Part shown: in pieces, positions 39,214-48,366 of the stretch
How the letters are laid out: every line of letters starts with the position of its first letter
How positions within the stretch are numbered: position 1 is the first letter of the stretch
NCBI RefSeq assembly: GCF_014196195.1
Contig: NZ_JACIDF010000007.1
Span: 91,547-155,546 of the forward strand
DNA from: Anoxybacteroides rupiense
GTDB taxonomy: Bacteria; Bacillota; Bacilli; Bacillales; Anoxybacillaceae
Length of the DNA stretch: 64,000 bases
Direction of reading: 5' to 3'
Position numbers and translations under genes: made by a program
The notes under the pieces: generated by a model
Databases searched by the model: none
What the model saw: the letters and a program-made list of their open reading frames with translations, nothing else
Told to the model about the DNA's origin: nothing

Positions 39214-40665
39214 ATGAGCTATATTTTAGTGATTGATGATGAACGAGAGGTAGGCACCTTTTTTCTGCATTTGCTAGAAGGAAGAGGGTATCGCGTAAAG
39301 CTCGGATTCAGCGGCAAAGATTTCTCGAAACTCATTCAGCAATACTCGTTTGATCTCGCATTTATTGATGTCAAACTTCCGGACACAAACGGTTTAGACT
39401 TGTTAAAACAGCTGAAGCGCACACAGCCGACGTGTAAAGCTGTGGTAATGACGGGATACAGCACGGTCAAAACCGCGGTGGATGCGATAAAATATGGAGC
39501 GAGCGACTATGTAGAAAAACCGTTTGATGATATTGAGCAGCTGGAAGAATTAATTGAAGGACTGTTAAATAACGGTATCGCTTCATCACAAGACGACATG
39601 TACAAGCTCGCGGAAACGCTTGGGTTTGTTGTCGGGACGAACAAGGAAATGAATGATCTGTTAAAATTGGCTTATAAAATTGCGAAAAAAAATGTCAATG
39701 TGCTCATTGAAGGGGAAACAGGAACAGGAAAAGAAGTGCTTGCCCAGTTTATTCACCACGCGAGCCTTCGCTACGACCAGCCTTTTATTGGAATAAACTG
39801 CGGAGCCGTTTCCGAAACATTGTTGGAAAGCGAACTGTTTGGTCATGAGAAAGGGGCTTTTACAGGAGCGATCAAAGAAAAGAAAGGCATCTTTGAGATT
39901 GCTCATCGCGGAACATTATTTCTCGATGAAATTGGCGAAGCCTCGCTGGCCATTCAAGTCAAATTGCTGCGAGTGTTAGAGACTGGCGAGTATATGAGGG
40001 TAGGCGGTGAGGTCATCCGCAAAACCAATACGAGAATCATTGCGGCTTCACATGTCGATTTGTCTAAAGCAGTAGAAGAAAAAAAGTTTAGAGAAGATCT
40101 TTTGTATCGGCTTGACGTAGTCAAAATCGCGATTCCGCCGCTTCGAGAGAGAATAGAAGATTTGCCGCTTTTGCTTACTTATTTTTTAAAAAAGATGAAC
40201 TCATCATTATCTTTTTCCGAAGAAAGCCTTTTCTATTTGAAGCGTTATCATTGGCCGGGAAATATAAGAGAGCTGATGAATGTGGTCAAGCGGGCGATCA
40301 CATTAGCGGAAGGAGAAACACAGGTGATTACGCCACAGTATCTTCCGGAAAAAATCAAAGGAGAAACCCATCCTCCATCTGTACGGGTGCATGAAAAGGA
40401 GCAAGAAGAAATCGATTTAGAAACCTATTTGCAGCAATGGACGAACCATGTATTGTCATTGTGGAAGAATAATCATCCACAAGTAGATCTTGAATATGTA
40501 TTGTCATTGGTGAAAGAATTAGAGACGCAAATTGGCCGTTCCTTTGTCATAAAAACATTAAAAGAAACGATCGGAAACCGAAAGGAGACAGCAGAGCGAT
40601 TAAATATCACCGTTCGTAAATTGCGGTATTTATTAAAAGAAAAGGGAGCAGATTCAAAAGTATAG
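39214..40665 (+). CDS. Sigma-54-dependent NtrC-family response regulator
   Basis: Activator of 483 residues. The receiver domain has Asp52 in LAFIDVKLPD as phosphorylation site. The AAA+ domain has Walker A GETGTGKE and the sigma-54-contacting GAFTGA loop at residues 214-219. GTLFLDEIGEA is Walker B. A C-terminal Fis-type helix-turn-helix follows (NRKETAERLNITVRKLRYLL). An intact GAFTGA motif means it should open sigma-54 promoters, and the only near-consensus one I found here drives the neighbouring adh gene. GGAGG lies upstream of the ATG, 18 bases after the kinase. A terminator overlaps its last codons. Confidence 0.92.
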   Translation: MSYILVIDDEREVGTFFLHLLEGRGYRVKLGFSGKDFSKLIQQYSFDLAFIDVKLPDTNGLDLLKQLKRTQPTCKAVVMTGYSTVKTAVDAIKYGASDYVEKPFDDIEQLEELIEGLLNNGIASSQDDMYKLAETLGFVVGTNKEMNDLLKLAYKIAKKNVNVLIEGETGTGKEVLAQFIHHASLRYDQPFIGINCGAVSETLLESELFGHEKGAFTGAIKEKKGIFEIAHRGTLFLDEIGEASLAIQVKLLRVLETGEYMRVGGEVIRKTNTRIIAASHVDLSKAVEEKKFREDLLYRLDVVKIAIPPLRERIEDLPLLLTYFLKKMNSSLSFSEESLFYLKRYHWPGNIRELMNVVKRAITLAEGETQVITPQYLPEKIKGETHPPSVRVHEKEQEEIDLETYLQQWTNHVLSLWKNNHPQVDLEYVLSLVKELETQIGRSFVIKTLKETIGNRKETAERLNITVRKLRYLLKEKGADSKV

Positions 40666-40689
40666 CTGCTTTTGCATCCGCTCCTTTTT
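40645..40689 (+). terminator. Intrinsic terminator at the end of the response regulator gene
   Basis: GGAGC, GAT and CAAAAG pair in order with CTTTTG, ATC and GCTCC (single mismatches between blocks), then TTTTT. The 5' arm lies within the final codons. Confidence 0.75.
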
Positions 40690-40797
40690 CCTTTTGTAAA
40701 AAAGCTTCAGCCTCTAATGGTGTATCATTGGCCAGAAAATGGAGAGGCGGCGGCTCGCCCTCATGGACGAGCCACGTGCCCCTTAGCTGTGAATCGT

Positions 40798-42315
40798 TTA
40801 GAAAAACCCTTGCGCTTTTGGATGATAGCTGACGAGAAGGTTTTTGGTTTGCTGGTAGTGAGCTAACATCATTTTATGAGTTTCGCGGCCGATTCCTGAC
40901 ATTTTATAGCCGCCGAATGCCGCATGAGCCGGATAGGCGTGATAACAATTGGTCCACACTCTTCCTGCTTGAATTCCCCGGCCTAGCCGGTAAGCGGTAT
41001 GAATATTTCTTGTCCACACACCGGCGCCCAATCCGTATAATGTATCATTGGCAATGGCTAGCGCTTCCTCTTCACTTTTAAACGTTGTGACAGATACGAC
41101 AGGACCGAAAATTTCCTCTTGGAAGATCCGCATTTTATTATGTCCTTTGAATACGGTCGGCTGAATATAATAGCCGTTTTCAAGGCCCGCGATGTGGTTT
41201 CGGTCTCCGCCGATCAGGCATTCCGCTCCCTCTTGCTTGCCGATATCAATATAGGAAAGGATTTTTTCCATCTGTTCGGACGATGCTTGCGCTCCGATCA
41301 TGGTGCTTGTATCCAATGGATTTCCGGCTTTAATATTTTTGACACGTTCGAGCGCCCTTTCCATAAATACAGCATAAATGGACTCGTGGATCAAGGCCCG
41401 CGACGGGCATGTGCAGACCTCTCCTTGATTCAGGGCAAACATCGTAAAGCCCTCAAGCGCTTTATCTAAGAAATCATCCTCTTCGCTCATTACGTCCGGA
41501 AGAAAGATATTCGGCGATTTTCCGCCTAACTCAAGGGTGACCGGGATAATGTTTTGTGAGGCATACTGCATAATTAAACGTCCTGTTGTCGTCTCGCCTG
41601 TAAAAGCAATTTTCGCAATGCGCGGACTGGATGCTAAAGGTTTTCCGGCTTCAAGGCCAAAACCATTGACGATATTGAGCACTCCTGGAGGCAAGAGATC
41701 CCCGATTAGCTCCATTAAAACCATAATGGATGCCGGTGTTTGCTCTGCAGGCTTTAAGACAATGCAGTTTCCGGCCGCCAGCGCCGGGGCGATTTTCCAA
41801 GCTGCCATGAGAAGCGGGAAATTCCACGGAATGATTTGGCCAACGACCCCGAGTGGCTCATGAAAATGATAAGCAACGGTATCATCGTCAATTTGGCTGA
41901 TGGATCCTTCTTGAGCGCGGATCACTCCCGCGAAATAACGGAAATGATCGATAGCTAAAGGAAGATCTGCATTTAGCGTTTCTCGAATAGGTTTTCCGTT
42001 TTCCCATGTTTCAGCGACCGCCAGCATTTCTAAATTTTCTTCCATGCGGTCTGCAATTTTGTTTAAAATCGTGGCGCGGAATGCAGGAGACGTTTTGCCC
42101 CACGCTTCCTTCGCCGCGTGGGCTGCGTCGAGCGCCAGTTCAATATCCTCCGCTTGGGAACGGGCTACTTCGCAAAAAACCTCCCCTGTAACAGGAGTGA
42201 TGTTTTCAAAATATTGTCCTGAAATAGGCGGTGTCCATTCCCCGTTAATGTAATTGTCATATCTTTTTTTAAATTGAACTTTGGCGCCATTTTCTCCGGG
42301 CCGGTTATAAATCAT
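40798..42315 (-). CDS. NAD-dependent aldehyde dehydrogenase (acetaldehyde type)
   Basis: Aldehyde dehydrogenase of 505 residues. The substrate-channel and NAD motif is [20 protein letters not shown], the general base glutamate is in [13 protein letters not shown], and the catalytic cysteine lies in [11 protein letters not shown] near residue 300. It resembles the ExaC/AldA group that oxidises acetaldehyde and other short aldehydes to acids. It lies 82 bases downstream of adhA on the same strand with AAGGAGG upstream, so the pair would convert alcohol to aldehyde to acid. The intervening gap has no evident promoter, so I infer cotranscription. Confidence 0.9.
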   Translation of the reverse strand: MIYNRPGENGAKVQFKKRYDNYINGEWTPPISGQYFENITPVTGEVFCEVARSQAEDIELALDAAHAAKEAWGKTSPAFRATILNKIADRMEENLEMLAVAETWENGKPIRETLNADLPLAIDHFRYFAGVIRAQEGSISQIDDDTVAYHFHEPLGVVGQIIPWNFPLLMAAWKIAPALAAGNCIVLKPAEQTPASIMVLMELIGDLLPPGVLNIVNGFGLEAGKPLASSPRIAKIAFTGETTTGRLIMQYASQNIIPVTLELGGKSPNIFLPDVMSEEDDFLDKALEGFTMFALNQGEVCTCPSRALIHESIYAVFMERALERVKNIKAGNPLDTSTMIGAQASSEQMEKILSYIDIGKQEGAECLIGGDRNHIAGLENGYYIQPTVFKGHNKMRIFQEEIFGPVVSVTTFKSEEEALAIANDTLYGLGAGVWTRNIHTAYRLGRGIQAGRVWTNCYHAYPAHAAFGGYKMSGIGRETHKMMLAHYQQTKNLLVSYHPKAQGFF

Positions 42316-42397
42316 AAGATGATTCCTCCTTATTTGGCTGGTGCAGGAGCCGCTTGTTCCACCGCTCCTGCCAGCTTGAATATCTATTTAGAAAGTG

Positions 42398-43411
42398 TTA
42401 TTGCATGGTTAAAACGATGCGGCCGTTGATTTGTCCTTTTTCCATCCGTTCAAACACTTCGTTAATATGCTCCAAAGAAACCGCTTCCACAATAGGGCGA
42501 ACCTTTCCTTGGGCTGCGAAGTTAAGCGCTTCCTGCATGTCCTTTCTTGTTCCTACGATGGATCCCTTAACGGTGATGCCGTTTAAGACGGTATCGAAAA
42601 TAGGGATCGGCAGCTCGTCATGAGGCAATCCGACGACAACGAGGCAACCGCCGCGTTTGATAGATTGATAGGCTTGTTCAAATGCTTTTTTCGTGACAGC
42701 TACGCTAATAGCCGCTTGTACGCCGCCGACTTTTTCATGAATGGCTTGTACCGGATCTTCCTTTAAGCCATTGATGGCGATATCCGCTCCTAATTTTGTA
42801 GCCAATTCTGCTTTATTATCGCTGATATCGACGGCCACTACATTGAATCCCATTGCTTTCGCGTATTGCAGAGCGATATGTCCTAAGCCGCCGATTCCAT
42901 AAATGGCTACCCAATCCCCCGGTTTAGCATTGGATACTTTCAGAGCTTTATAGGTTGTGACCCCGGCGCAAAGAATCGGTGCGACCTCCACCGGATCTAG
43001 GTTATCTGGAATGCGCGCGACATAATCCGCTGGCGCTTTACAATATTCCGCGTATCCGCCGTCAACAGAATAACCGCCATTCAATTGATGAGGGCAAAGG
43101 GTTTCTTGGCCGCTTAAGCAATATTCACATTCCCCGCATGCGGAGTAAAGCCAAGGAATTCCTACGCGATCTCCCACTTTAATCGATTTCACCCCCGGTG
43201 CCACTTCGACGACGACTCCCACTCCTTCATGTCCTGGAATGAGCGGAAGCTTTGGTTTGACGGGCCAGTCCCCATGAGCGGCATGCAAATCGGTATGGCA
43301 AACGCCGCACGCTTCGATTTTCACGAGCACTTCGCCGTACTCAAGCTTTGGTTTTTCTACCTCTTCAATTTGAAGCTTTTGTTTGAACTGATGAACAACA
43401 GCTGCTTTCAT
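42398..43411 (-). CDS. adhA: Zinc-dependent alcohol dehydrogenase (ADH-T-like)
   Basis: Medium-chain, zinc-dependent alcohol dehydrogenase of 337 residues, the same length as G. stearothermophilus ADH-T. The catalytic zinc ligands are Cys38 ([17 protein letters not shown]) and His61 (PGHEGVG). The structural zinc site is [15 protein letters not shown], and the NAD motif [11 protein letters not shown]. It oxidises ethanol and other primary alcohols. I start at the ATG at 43411 with AAAGGGGA upstream; the frame to 43453 overlaps the likely transcription start. A sigma-54 promoter lies about 50 bases upstream, which ties it to the NtrC-type regulator. Confidence 0.93.
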   Translation of the reverse strand: MKAAVVHQFKQKLQIEEVEKPKLEYGEVLVKIEACGVCHTDLHAAHGDWPVKPKLPLIPGHEGVGVVVEVAPGVKSIKVGDRVGIPWLYSACGECEYCLSGQETLCPHQLNGGYSVDGGYAEYCKAPADYVARIPDNLDPVEVAPILCAGVTTYKALKVSNAKPGDWVAIYGIGGLGHIALQYAKAMGFNVVAVDISDNKAELATKLGADIAINGLKEDPVQAIHEKVGGVQAAISVAVTKKAFEQAYQSIKRGGCLVVVGLPHDELPIPIFDTVLNGITVKGSIVGTRKDMQEALNFAAQGKVRPIVEAVSLEHINEVFERMEKGQINGRIVLTMQ

Positions 43412-43456
43412 TCTCCCAATCCCCTTTCCGAAAAATTTTTCGTCATCTACCATTAA

Positions 43457-43472
43457 TGCAAAAAGTATGCCA
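43457..43472 (-). promoter_or_regulatory. Sigma-54 (-24/-12) promoter of adhA-aldh
   Basis: The minus strand reads TGGCATACTTTTTGCA, against the consensus TGGCAC-N5-TTGCW. The GG and GC dinucleotides, the 5-base gap and the TTGCA box are exact; the only deviation in the two boxes is T for C at the end of the -24 element. It sits about 46 bases upstream of the adhA ATG. Confidence 0.85.
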
Positions 43473-43474
43473 AG

Positions 43475-43513
43475 TAAAAAAATCCGCTTCCTGTCCGCAA
43501 AGGGAAACGGAAT
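43475..43513 (-). terminator. Terminator immediately upstream of the sigma-54 promoter
   Basis: On the minus strand ATTCCGTTTCC pairs with GGAAGCGGAT (one bulge), followed by TTTTTTT. It ends 2 bases before the -24 box, so it would shield the regulated promoter from read-through. Confidence 0.7.
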
Positions 43514-44046
43514 CTTATGGCTCAGCGAAGCATCACGAGCAGATCGTCTGGCATGCAGATAGGCGGATTCCTTCTATATGGACGGAGGGGCAGGCGTGCA
43601 TTCGCTAGCAAATGATGCCGAAAATTTGTCGATTTTGTCCTAATTCTTGGCACTTTGGTCAAAAAATCGCCTGTTCGATAAGAGGAAGCTGAGACGTAAA
43701 CATTCGTGTACATGAAGTCGAGCTCATCCGTCGATCGTGTTTCATGACGATCTCCATTTCATTGAATGTGTCGATATTGATTTCCCCGCAATGAGCAGGA
43801 ACGACAGTCGGGCAGGCTTTTCTGACAATGAATTTGGATACATATCGTTCCCGTCCCAAGTTTGTGTTTATCGATAAGGGGATTGAACAATCGTTATCAC
43901 ATCTCCACTCTGTTAGAAAGGAGAGACGTTTCATTAACCCTCATAGGACTTTATTTAGCTGGACCATGGAAGTACTTTCGTATTTCATTAGATTGTAGTA
44001 TAATTACAAATTAGACTGTGTATGGACAAAGACAGAGGTGAAGCAT
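43514..44046. other. Intergenic stretch between adhA and prfA, no clear gene
   Basis: About 530 bases. Two overlapping minus-strand frames (43659-43934 and 43522-43713) could be a frameshifted gene ending at the terminator at 43475, but I recognise neither. The dyad CAGATCGTCTG at 43540 lies at an enhancer-like distance from the sigma-54 promoter. A TATAAT at 43999 is a probable -10 for prfA. Confidence 0.4.
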
Positions 44047-45123
44047 GTGTTTGATCGTCTTCAAGCAGTAGAAGAACGTTATGAAAAATTAAACCAGCTG
44101 TTGATGGATCCAGAAGTTATTAATGATCCGAAAAAGCTTCGCGACTATTCAAAAGAACAGTCCGATTTAGAAGAAACCGTGCATGTATATCGCGAATATA
44201 AGTCTGTTCGCGAGCAGCTGGCAGATGCGAAAGCGATGCTAGAAGAAAAATTGGATCCTGATATGCGTGAAATGGTAAAAGAAGAAATTAACGAATTGGA
44301 AGAGCGCGAGGAAGCGCTAGTAGAAAAATTAAGAGTATTATTGCTGCCGAAAGACCCGAACGATGACAAAAACGTCATTATGGAAATTCGCGGCGCGGCT
44401 GGCGGAGAAGAGGCGGCGCTGTTTGCGGGCGACTTATACCGTATGTATACCCGCTATGCGGAGTCCCAAGGATGGAAAACGGAAGTCATCGAAGCGAGTC
44501 CAACAGGATTAGGCGGTTATAAAGAGATTATTTTTATGATTAACGGAAAAGGGGCGTACTCAAAATTAAAATTTGAAAATGGTGCTCATCGTGTTCAGCG
44601 TGTTCCTGAGACAGAATCGGGCGGACGCATCCATACATCGACAGCAACCGTTGCTTGTTTACCTGAAATGGAAGAGGTTGAAATTGAAATCAACGAAAAA
44701 GACATTCGTGTCGACACGTTCGCTTCAAGCGGCCCAGGTGGACAAAGCGTCAATACGACGATGTCCGCGGTGCGCTTAACGCATATCCCGACCGGAATCG
44801 TCGTTTCATGCCAAGATGAAAAATCGCAAATTAAAAATAAGGAAAAAGCGATGAAAGTATTGCGTGCCCGTATTTATGATAAATATCAGCAAGAAGCGCG
44901 TGCGGAATATGATCAAACACGCAAACAGGCGGTTGGCACAGGAGACCGTTCTGAGCGGATTCGCACTTACAATTTTCCGCAAAATCGTGTAACGGATCAT
45001 CGAATCGGGCTCACGATTCAAAAGCTTGATCAAATTCTAGAAGGGAAGCTGGATGAGATCATCGATGCGCTGATTCTAGACGATCAATCGAAAAAATTGG
45101 AGCAGGCGAATCATGAGTTATAA
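44047..45123 (+). CDS. prfA: Peptide chain release factor 1
   Basis: Release factor of 358 residues that reads UAA and UAG. The GGQ motif that triggers peptidyl-tRNA hydrolysis is at residues 231-233 ([12 protein letters not shown]). I start at the GTG at 44047, which gives the B. subtilis-like N-terminus ([14 protein letters not shown]) and lies 7 bases from AGAGGTG. An in-frame GTG at 44038 overlaps that site. Its stop overlaps the start of prmC, whose product methylates the glutamine of this GGQ. Confidence 0.95.
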   Translation: MFDRLQAVEERYEKLNQLLMDPEVINDPKKLRDYSKEQSDLEETVHVYREYKSVREQLADAKAMLEEKLDPDMREMVKEEINELEEREEALVEKLRVLLLPKDPNDDKNVIMEIRGAAGGEEAALFAGDLYRMYTRYAESQGWKTEVIEASPTGLGGYKEIIFMINGKGAYSKLKFENGAHRVQRVPETESGGRIHTSTATVACLPEMEEVEIEINEKDIRVDTFASSGPGGQSVNTTMSAVRLTHIPTGIVVSCQDEKSQIKNKEKAMKVLRARIYDKYQQEARAEYDQTRKQAVGTGDRSERIRTYNFPQNRVTDHRIGLTIQKLDQILEGKLDEIIDALILDDQSKKLEQANHEL

Positions 45124-45985
45124 AATTTACGAAGTCCTTCATTGGGCTTCTTCTTTTTTAGAAGAGCATGGAAAAGAAGCGCGTGTAGCAGAATTATTGC
45201 TGCTTCATCATTTACAAATGACCAGGGCGCAGCTGTTTGCTTGTCTGCGGGAGGAGATTAACGAAAAAGCGTATCAAGGGCTGATTGAAGATCTCCATAA
45301 GCATGTAAAGGAACATACCCCTGTACAATACCTGATTGGCGCGGAGGAATTTTATGGTCGTTCGTTCCTCGTCAATCGCGAGGTTCTCATTCCAAGGCCA
45401 GAAACGGAAGAGTTAGTGGAAGGGGTGTTAAAGCGCATCCAACGATTTTTTCCTAATCAAACAGCGGTTGATGTTGTCGATGTGGGAACAGGCAGCGGAG
45501 CGATCGCTGTAACACTGGCGCTCGAAAACCATACGCTGCGCATGAGTGCGATTGATATTTCGCAAAAATCGCTGCTGGTAGCACAAGAAAATGCCCGCCG
45601 CCTTGGAGCGGAAGTAGAATTTTGGTTAGGGGATTTACTGCAGCCGCTCATTCAGGCAAAACGCAAAGTGGATGTGGTTGTGTCTAACCCTCCGTATATT
45701 CCAGAGCTTGATATCGCTTTGCTTTCTCCAATTGTAAAAGACCATGAACCGCGAAAAGCGCTGGTGGGCGGCAAGGATGGCCTTGATTTTTATCGGCGTT
45801 TTATGGCTGAACTGCCTTTGGTGCTGAAAAGCCGTTCCATTGTCGCATTTGAAGTTGGGGCAGGGCAAGGAGAAGCGGTAGCTCAACTGCTGCAGCGAAC
45901 ATTTCCGCAGGCTGCTGTTGACGTTGTTTTTGATATCAATGGAAAAGACCGCAATGTTTATGCGGAAATCGAACCGCCGTTATAA
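45113..45985 (+). CDS. prmC: Release factor glutamine methyltransferase
   Basis: S-adenosylmethionine-dependent methyltransferase of 290 residues that methylates the GGQ glutamine of release factors. The SAM-binding motif [18 protein letters not shown] and the catalytic NPPY at residues 192-195 ([10 protein letters not shown]) are intact, with the N-terminal helical release-factor-binding domain. It begins inside the last codons of prfA, an overlap typical of translational coupling. Confidence 0.95.
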   Translation: MSYKIYEVLHWASSFLEEHGKEARVAELLLLHHLQMTRAQLFACLREEINEKAYQGLIEDLHKHVKEHTPVQYLIGAEEFYGRSFLVNREVLIPRPETEELVEGVLKRIQRFFPNQTAVDVVDVGTGSGAIAVTLALENHTLRMSAIDISQKSLLVAQENARRLGAEVEFWLGDLLQPLIQAKRKVDVVVSNPPYIPELDIALLSPIVKDHEPRKALVGGKDGLDFYRRFMAELPLVLKSRSIVAFEVGAGQGEAVAQLLQRTFPQAAVDVVFDINGKDRNVYAEIEPPL

Positions 45986-45993
45986 GACAAAGG

Positions 45994-46048
45994 ACATCTC
46001 GCACCCGCATTCTCGCTTATGGCCCATCACGGAGAACGGGTGCGATGT
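45994..46048 (+). terminator. Long hairpin after prmC
   Basis: ACATCTCGCACCCG pairs with CGGGTGCGATGT (one bulged base), with further pairing inside. The tail is only moderately T-rich, so termination may be weak or Rho-assisted. Confidence 0.5.
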
Positions 46049-46194
46049 TATTATATGATTGGTTGTCCATGGATAATAAATGCAGCAGGAAAATGGAGGT
46101 ACGCACAAACGGGACTTTGTCAGGGGAACTCCCCATAACGAATTGCATGAAAGCTTTCAATCCATCAATTTATTGTTTATTTTTTAGATTCATA

Positions 46195-46224
46195 GTTTAA
46201 AAATGGATGGCACTGTCCAAAATA
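46195..46224 (+). promoter_or_regulatory. Sigma-F-like promoter of spoIIR
   Basis: GTTTA (consensus GYATA) and GTCCAAAATA (consensus GGNNANAHTR) are separated by 15 bases, 27 bases before the start. SpoIIR is under sigma-F in B. subtilis. Confidence 0.6.
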
Positions 46225-46251
46225 GGTTAGTGAAAGGACGGTGCAAATGTA

Positions 46252-47067
46252 ATGAAAAAATTAGCAATTGTATTATATATATTTTTATTGGCAATCGGTG
46301 TGTTTGTGAATTTATATGGTCAGCAAACAGAGGCTGGTGAAAATGCGCAAGTGATGATTCCTGACCAGGCGATCCGCTTGCGTATCCTAGCCAACAGCGA
46401 TTCGGATGAAGATCAAGCGTTGAAACGCAAAGTGCGTGATGCGGTGAATGAACAAATTAACGGCTGGGTCGCTCATTTAACCTCATTCTCTCAGGCTGAA
46501 CAAGTCATCCGCTTACATTTGCCTGATATTGAAAAAACAGTGGCTGATGTGCTGAAAAAAGAAAAGAGCGATCAAACCTACCATGTTCAATTTGGCAAGG
46601 TGCATTTTCCGACTAAGATTTATGGGAACTATATTTATCCGGCAGGGGAATATCAAGCGATTCTTATTACTCTAGGGGAAGGAAAAGGAGCAAATTGGTG
46701 GTGTGTGTTGTTTCCGCCGTTATGTTTCCTCGACTTTTCCAATGGCGAAGCCGTGAAAGCAGAAGAGGGAGCCAAAACAGAAATGGCTCCGGCATCAGAA
46801 GAAGCAGAAGCTCATAAGAATGAAGAACATGTGAATAAGAAGGTTGTGAACAAGCATCAGCCAGAAAAAGACAATGCCACATTTGTTAAAAAAGAAAAAA
46901 CAACGAAGGATCATGAGCAAGAAGAAACGGAAAATGCGCCAGCGCTGCAAGCAGCTGGTGCCGGCACGGCTGTGATGTCCTCATCAGACGTTGTCGTCAA
47001 TGATGACGATGATAAAGTAGAGGTAAAATTTTTCATCAAGGAAATGATCGGAAAAATTTGGCCGTAA
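46252..47067 (+). CDS. spoIIR: Stage II sporulation protein R
   Basis: Secreted signalling protein made in the forespore that activates SpoIIGA to process pro-sigma-E in the mother cell. A signal peptide or anchor (about residues 4-23) precedes the core IRLRILANSDSDEDQALKRKV and the ANWWCVLFPPLCFLDF motif. At 271 residues it is clearly longer than the B. subtilis protein (about 224). The extra length is a Glu/Lys/Ala-rich, low-complexity segment at about residues 165-250, before a conserved KFFIKEMIGKIW ending. AAAGGACGGTG gives the ribosome binding site. The DnaA-box cluster begins right after its stop. Confidence 0.93.
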   Translation: MKKLAIVLYIFLLAIGVFVNLYGQQTEAGENAQVMIPDQAIRLRILANSDSDEDQALKRKVRDAVNEQINGWVAHLTSFSQAEQVIRLHLPDIEKTVADVLKKEKSDQTYHVQFGKVHFPTKIYGNYIYPAGEYQAILITLGEGKGANWWCVLFPPLCFLDFSNGEAVKAEEGAKTEMAPASEEAEAHKNEEHVNKKVVNKHQPEKDNATFVKKEKTTKDHEQEETENAPALQAAGAGTAVMSSSDVVVNDDDDKVEVKFFIKEMIGKIWP

Positions 47068-47074
47068 TCATTTT

Positions 47075-47316
47075 TGTGGATAAATGCAGAAGTTTGGATT
47101 AATAAACAAATAGTTACCCACAGATTTACCCACAGTAAAAATAGATTTATCCACAATGTGTGGATAGAAATAGATGGTTCGCATATGATTTTGCTTGGTT
47201 CTTCAAAATTAGCAATAAAATTGAATAGATAATCAACGATGAATGGTGGTGAGAAGCATGGAAACAAAAATTTGGATTGTGGATAAATTTGTGGATAAAT
47301 ACGAACTTTATCCACA
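47075..47316. promoter_or_regulatory. DnaA-box cluster spanning the spoIIR-ywlC gap and the start of ywlC
   Basis: Eight DnaA-box-like 9-mers lie within 242 bases. Perfect TTATCCACA, in either orientation, occurs at 47075 (-), 47147 (+), 47278 (-), 47290 (-) and 47308 (+). TTACCCACA occurs at 47114 and 47126, and a one-mismatch TGTGGATAG at 47159. Three boxes lie inside the ywlC coding sequence. As I recall, the ywlC upstream region is one of the DnaA-bound clusters in B. subtilis; such clusters titrate DnaA away from oriC. Confidence 0.88.
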
Positions 47317-48304
47317 AATTTCACAAGCGGCCGAGCTGTTGCGTGCCGGTGAAGTGGTTGCTTTTCCTACTGAAACCGTATATGGATTAGGGGCGAATGC
47401 CGCCTCGTCGGCAGCTGTGAAAAAAATTTTTCAAGCGAAAGGACGTCCGAGTGATAATCCATTGATTGTTCACATTGCTGATTATGATCAATTGGGACAG
47501 ATCGCTGTGGATATTCCTGATGTGGCGCAAACGTTAATCGAGCGGCTATGGCCGGGGCCCCTGACCATGGTTTTGAAAAAGAGAAAAAATGTTGTTTGTG
47601 AAGAAGTAACAGCCGGTCTTGCGTCGGTTGCGGTGCGTATGCCGGCCCATCCAGTCGCTCTGGCCTTAATTCGGGAGAGCGGCTTGCCGCTTGCTGCTCC
47701 AAGCGCGAATCGGTCAGGAAAACCAAGCCCGACAAGCGCTATGCATGTTTTAGCTGATTTAAATGGAAAAATCGCGGGTATAGTGGATGACGGACCAACG
47801 GGAATTGGAGTCGAATCGACGGTATTGGATTGCACGACGGATATCCCCACCATTTTGCGTCCGGGAGGTGTTACCAAAGAGGAGCTAGAGCACCTTATCG
47901 GACGTGTTCATGTGGATGCGGCGTTATTGAATGAAAAGGAGAAGCCAAAGGCGCCGGGAATGAAATATACACATTATGCACCGCGAGCGCCGTTGACGAT
48001 TGTGGAAGGCACTTCAGCATTTTTGCAGCAGCTTGTTGATGAACAGCGCGCGCTCGGTAAAAAAGTGGGAGTGTTAACGACCGAAGAGCGGCAATTGACT
48101 TACAGAGCAGATGCTGTGATCTCCTGTGGGAAGCGGTCAGATTTATATACAGTCGCTCGCCATTTATATGATGCGCTTCGGGCGTTCGATGAAGCTGAGG
48201 TGGACATGATCTATAGCGAATGTTTTCCTGATCATGGCATTGGTACAGCTATTATGAATCGCTTAAAAAAGGCGGCGGGATATCGGGTTCTTTATGAAAA
48301 ATAA
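47258..48304 (+). CDS. ywlC: Threonylcarbamoyl-AMP synthase (Sua5/YwlC)
   Basis: Enzyme of 348 residues that makes threonylcarbamoyl-AMP from threonine, bicarbonate and ATP, for t6A modification of tRNAs reading ANN codons. The N-terminal YrdC domain has [16 protein letters not shown] and [13 protein letters not shown]; the C-terminal Sua5 domain follows the linker [16 protein letters not shown]. The ATG at 47258 has GGTGGTGAG upstream. The first residues ([15 protein letters not shown]) are encoded by three DnaA boxes, so binding of DnaA would overlay the translation start region. Confidence 0.94.
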   Translation: METKIWIVDKFVDKYELYPQISQAAELLRAGEVVAFPTETVYGLGANAASSAAVKKIFQAKGRPSDNPLIVHIADYDQLGQIAVDIPDVAQTLIERLWPGPLTMVLKKRKNVVCEEVTAGLASVAVRMPAHPVALALIRESGLPLAAPSANRSGKPSPTSAMHVLADLNGKIAGIVDDGPTGIGVESTVLDCTTDIPTILRPGGVTKEELEHLIGRVHVDAALLNEKEKPKAPGMKYTHYAPRAPLTIVEGTSAFLQQLVDEQRALGKKVGVLTTEERQLTYRADAVISCGKRSDLYTVARHLYDALRAFDEAEVDMIYSECFPDHGIGTAIMNRLKKAAGYRVLYEK

Positions 48305-48314
48305 CCAGTCTAAA

Positions 48315-48359
48315 CCTCCTCGGACTTGCATATGTTACCAATAGGCAAGTCCGGGGAGG
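48315..48359 (+). promoter_or_regulatory. Hairpin sequestering the mntP ribosome binding site
   Basis: A 15-bp stem pairs CCTCCTCGGACTTGC (48315-48329) with GCAAGTCCGGGGAGG (48345-48359), with one G-U pair and a 15-base loop. The 3' arm contains GGGGAGG, the only well-spaced Shine-Dalgarno for mntP (ATG at 48367). There is no T run after it, so it is not a normal terminator. Confidence 0.7.
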
Positions 48360-48366
48360 GTGGGAG

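Noticed and set aside
40752..40773. GGCTCG/CGAGCC hairpin as terminator of the aldehyde dehydrogenase gene
   Set aside because: There is no T run on the minus strand after the stem; termination here is unresolved.
48305..48366. yybP-ykoY manganese riboswitch before mntP
   Set aside because: The interval is a single long hairpin and lacks the paired conserved loops of that motif.
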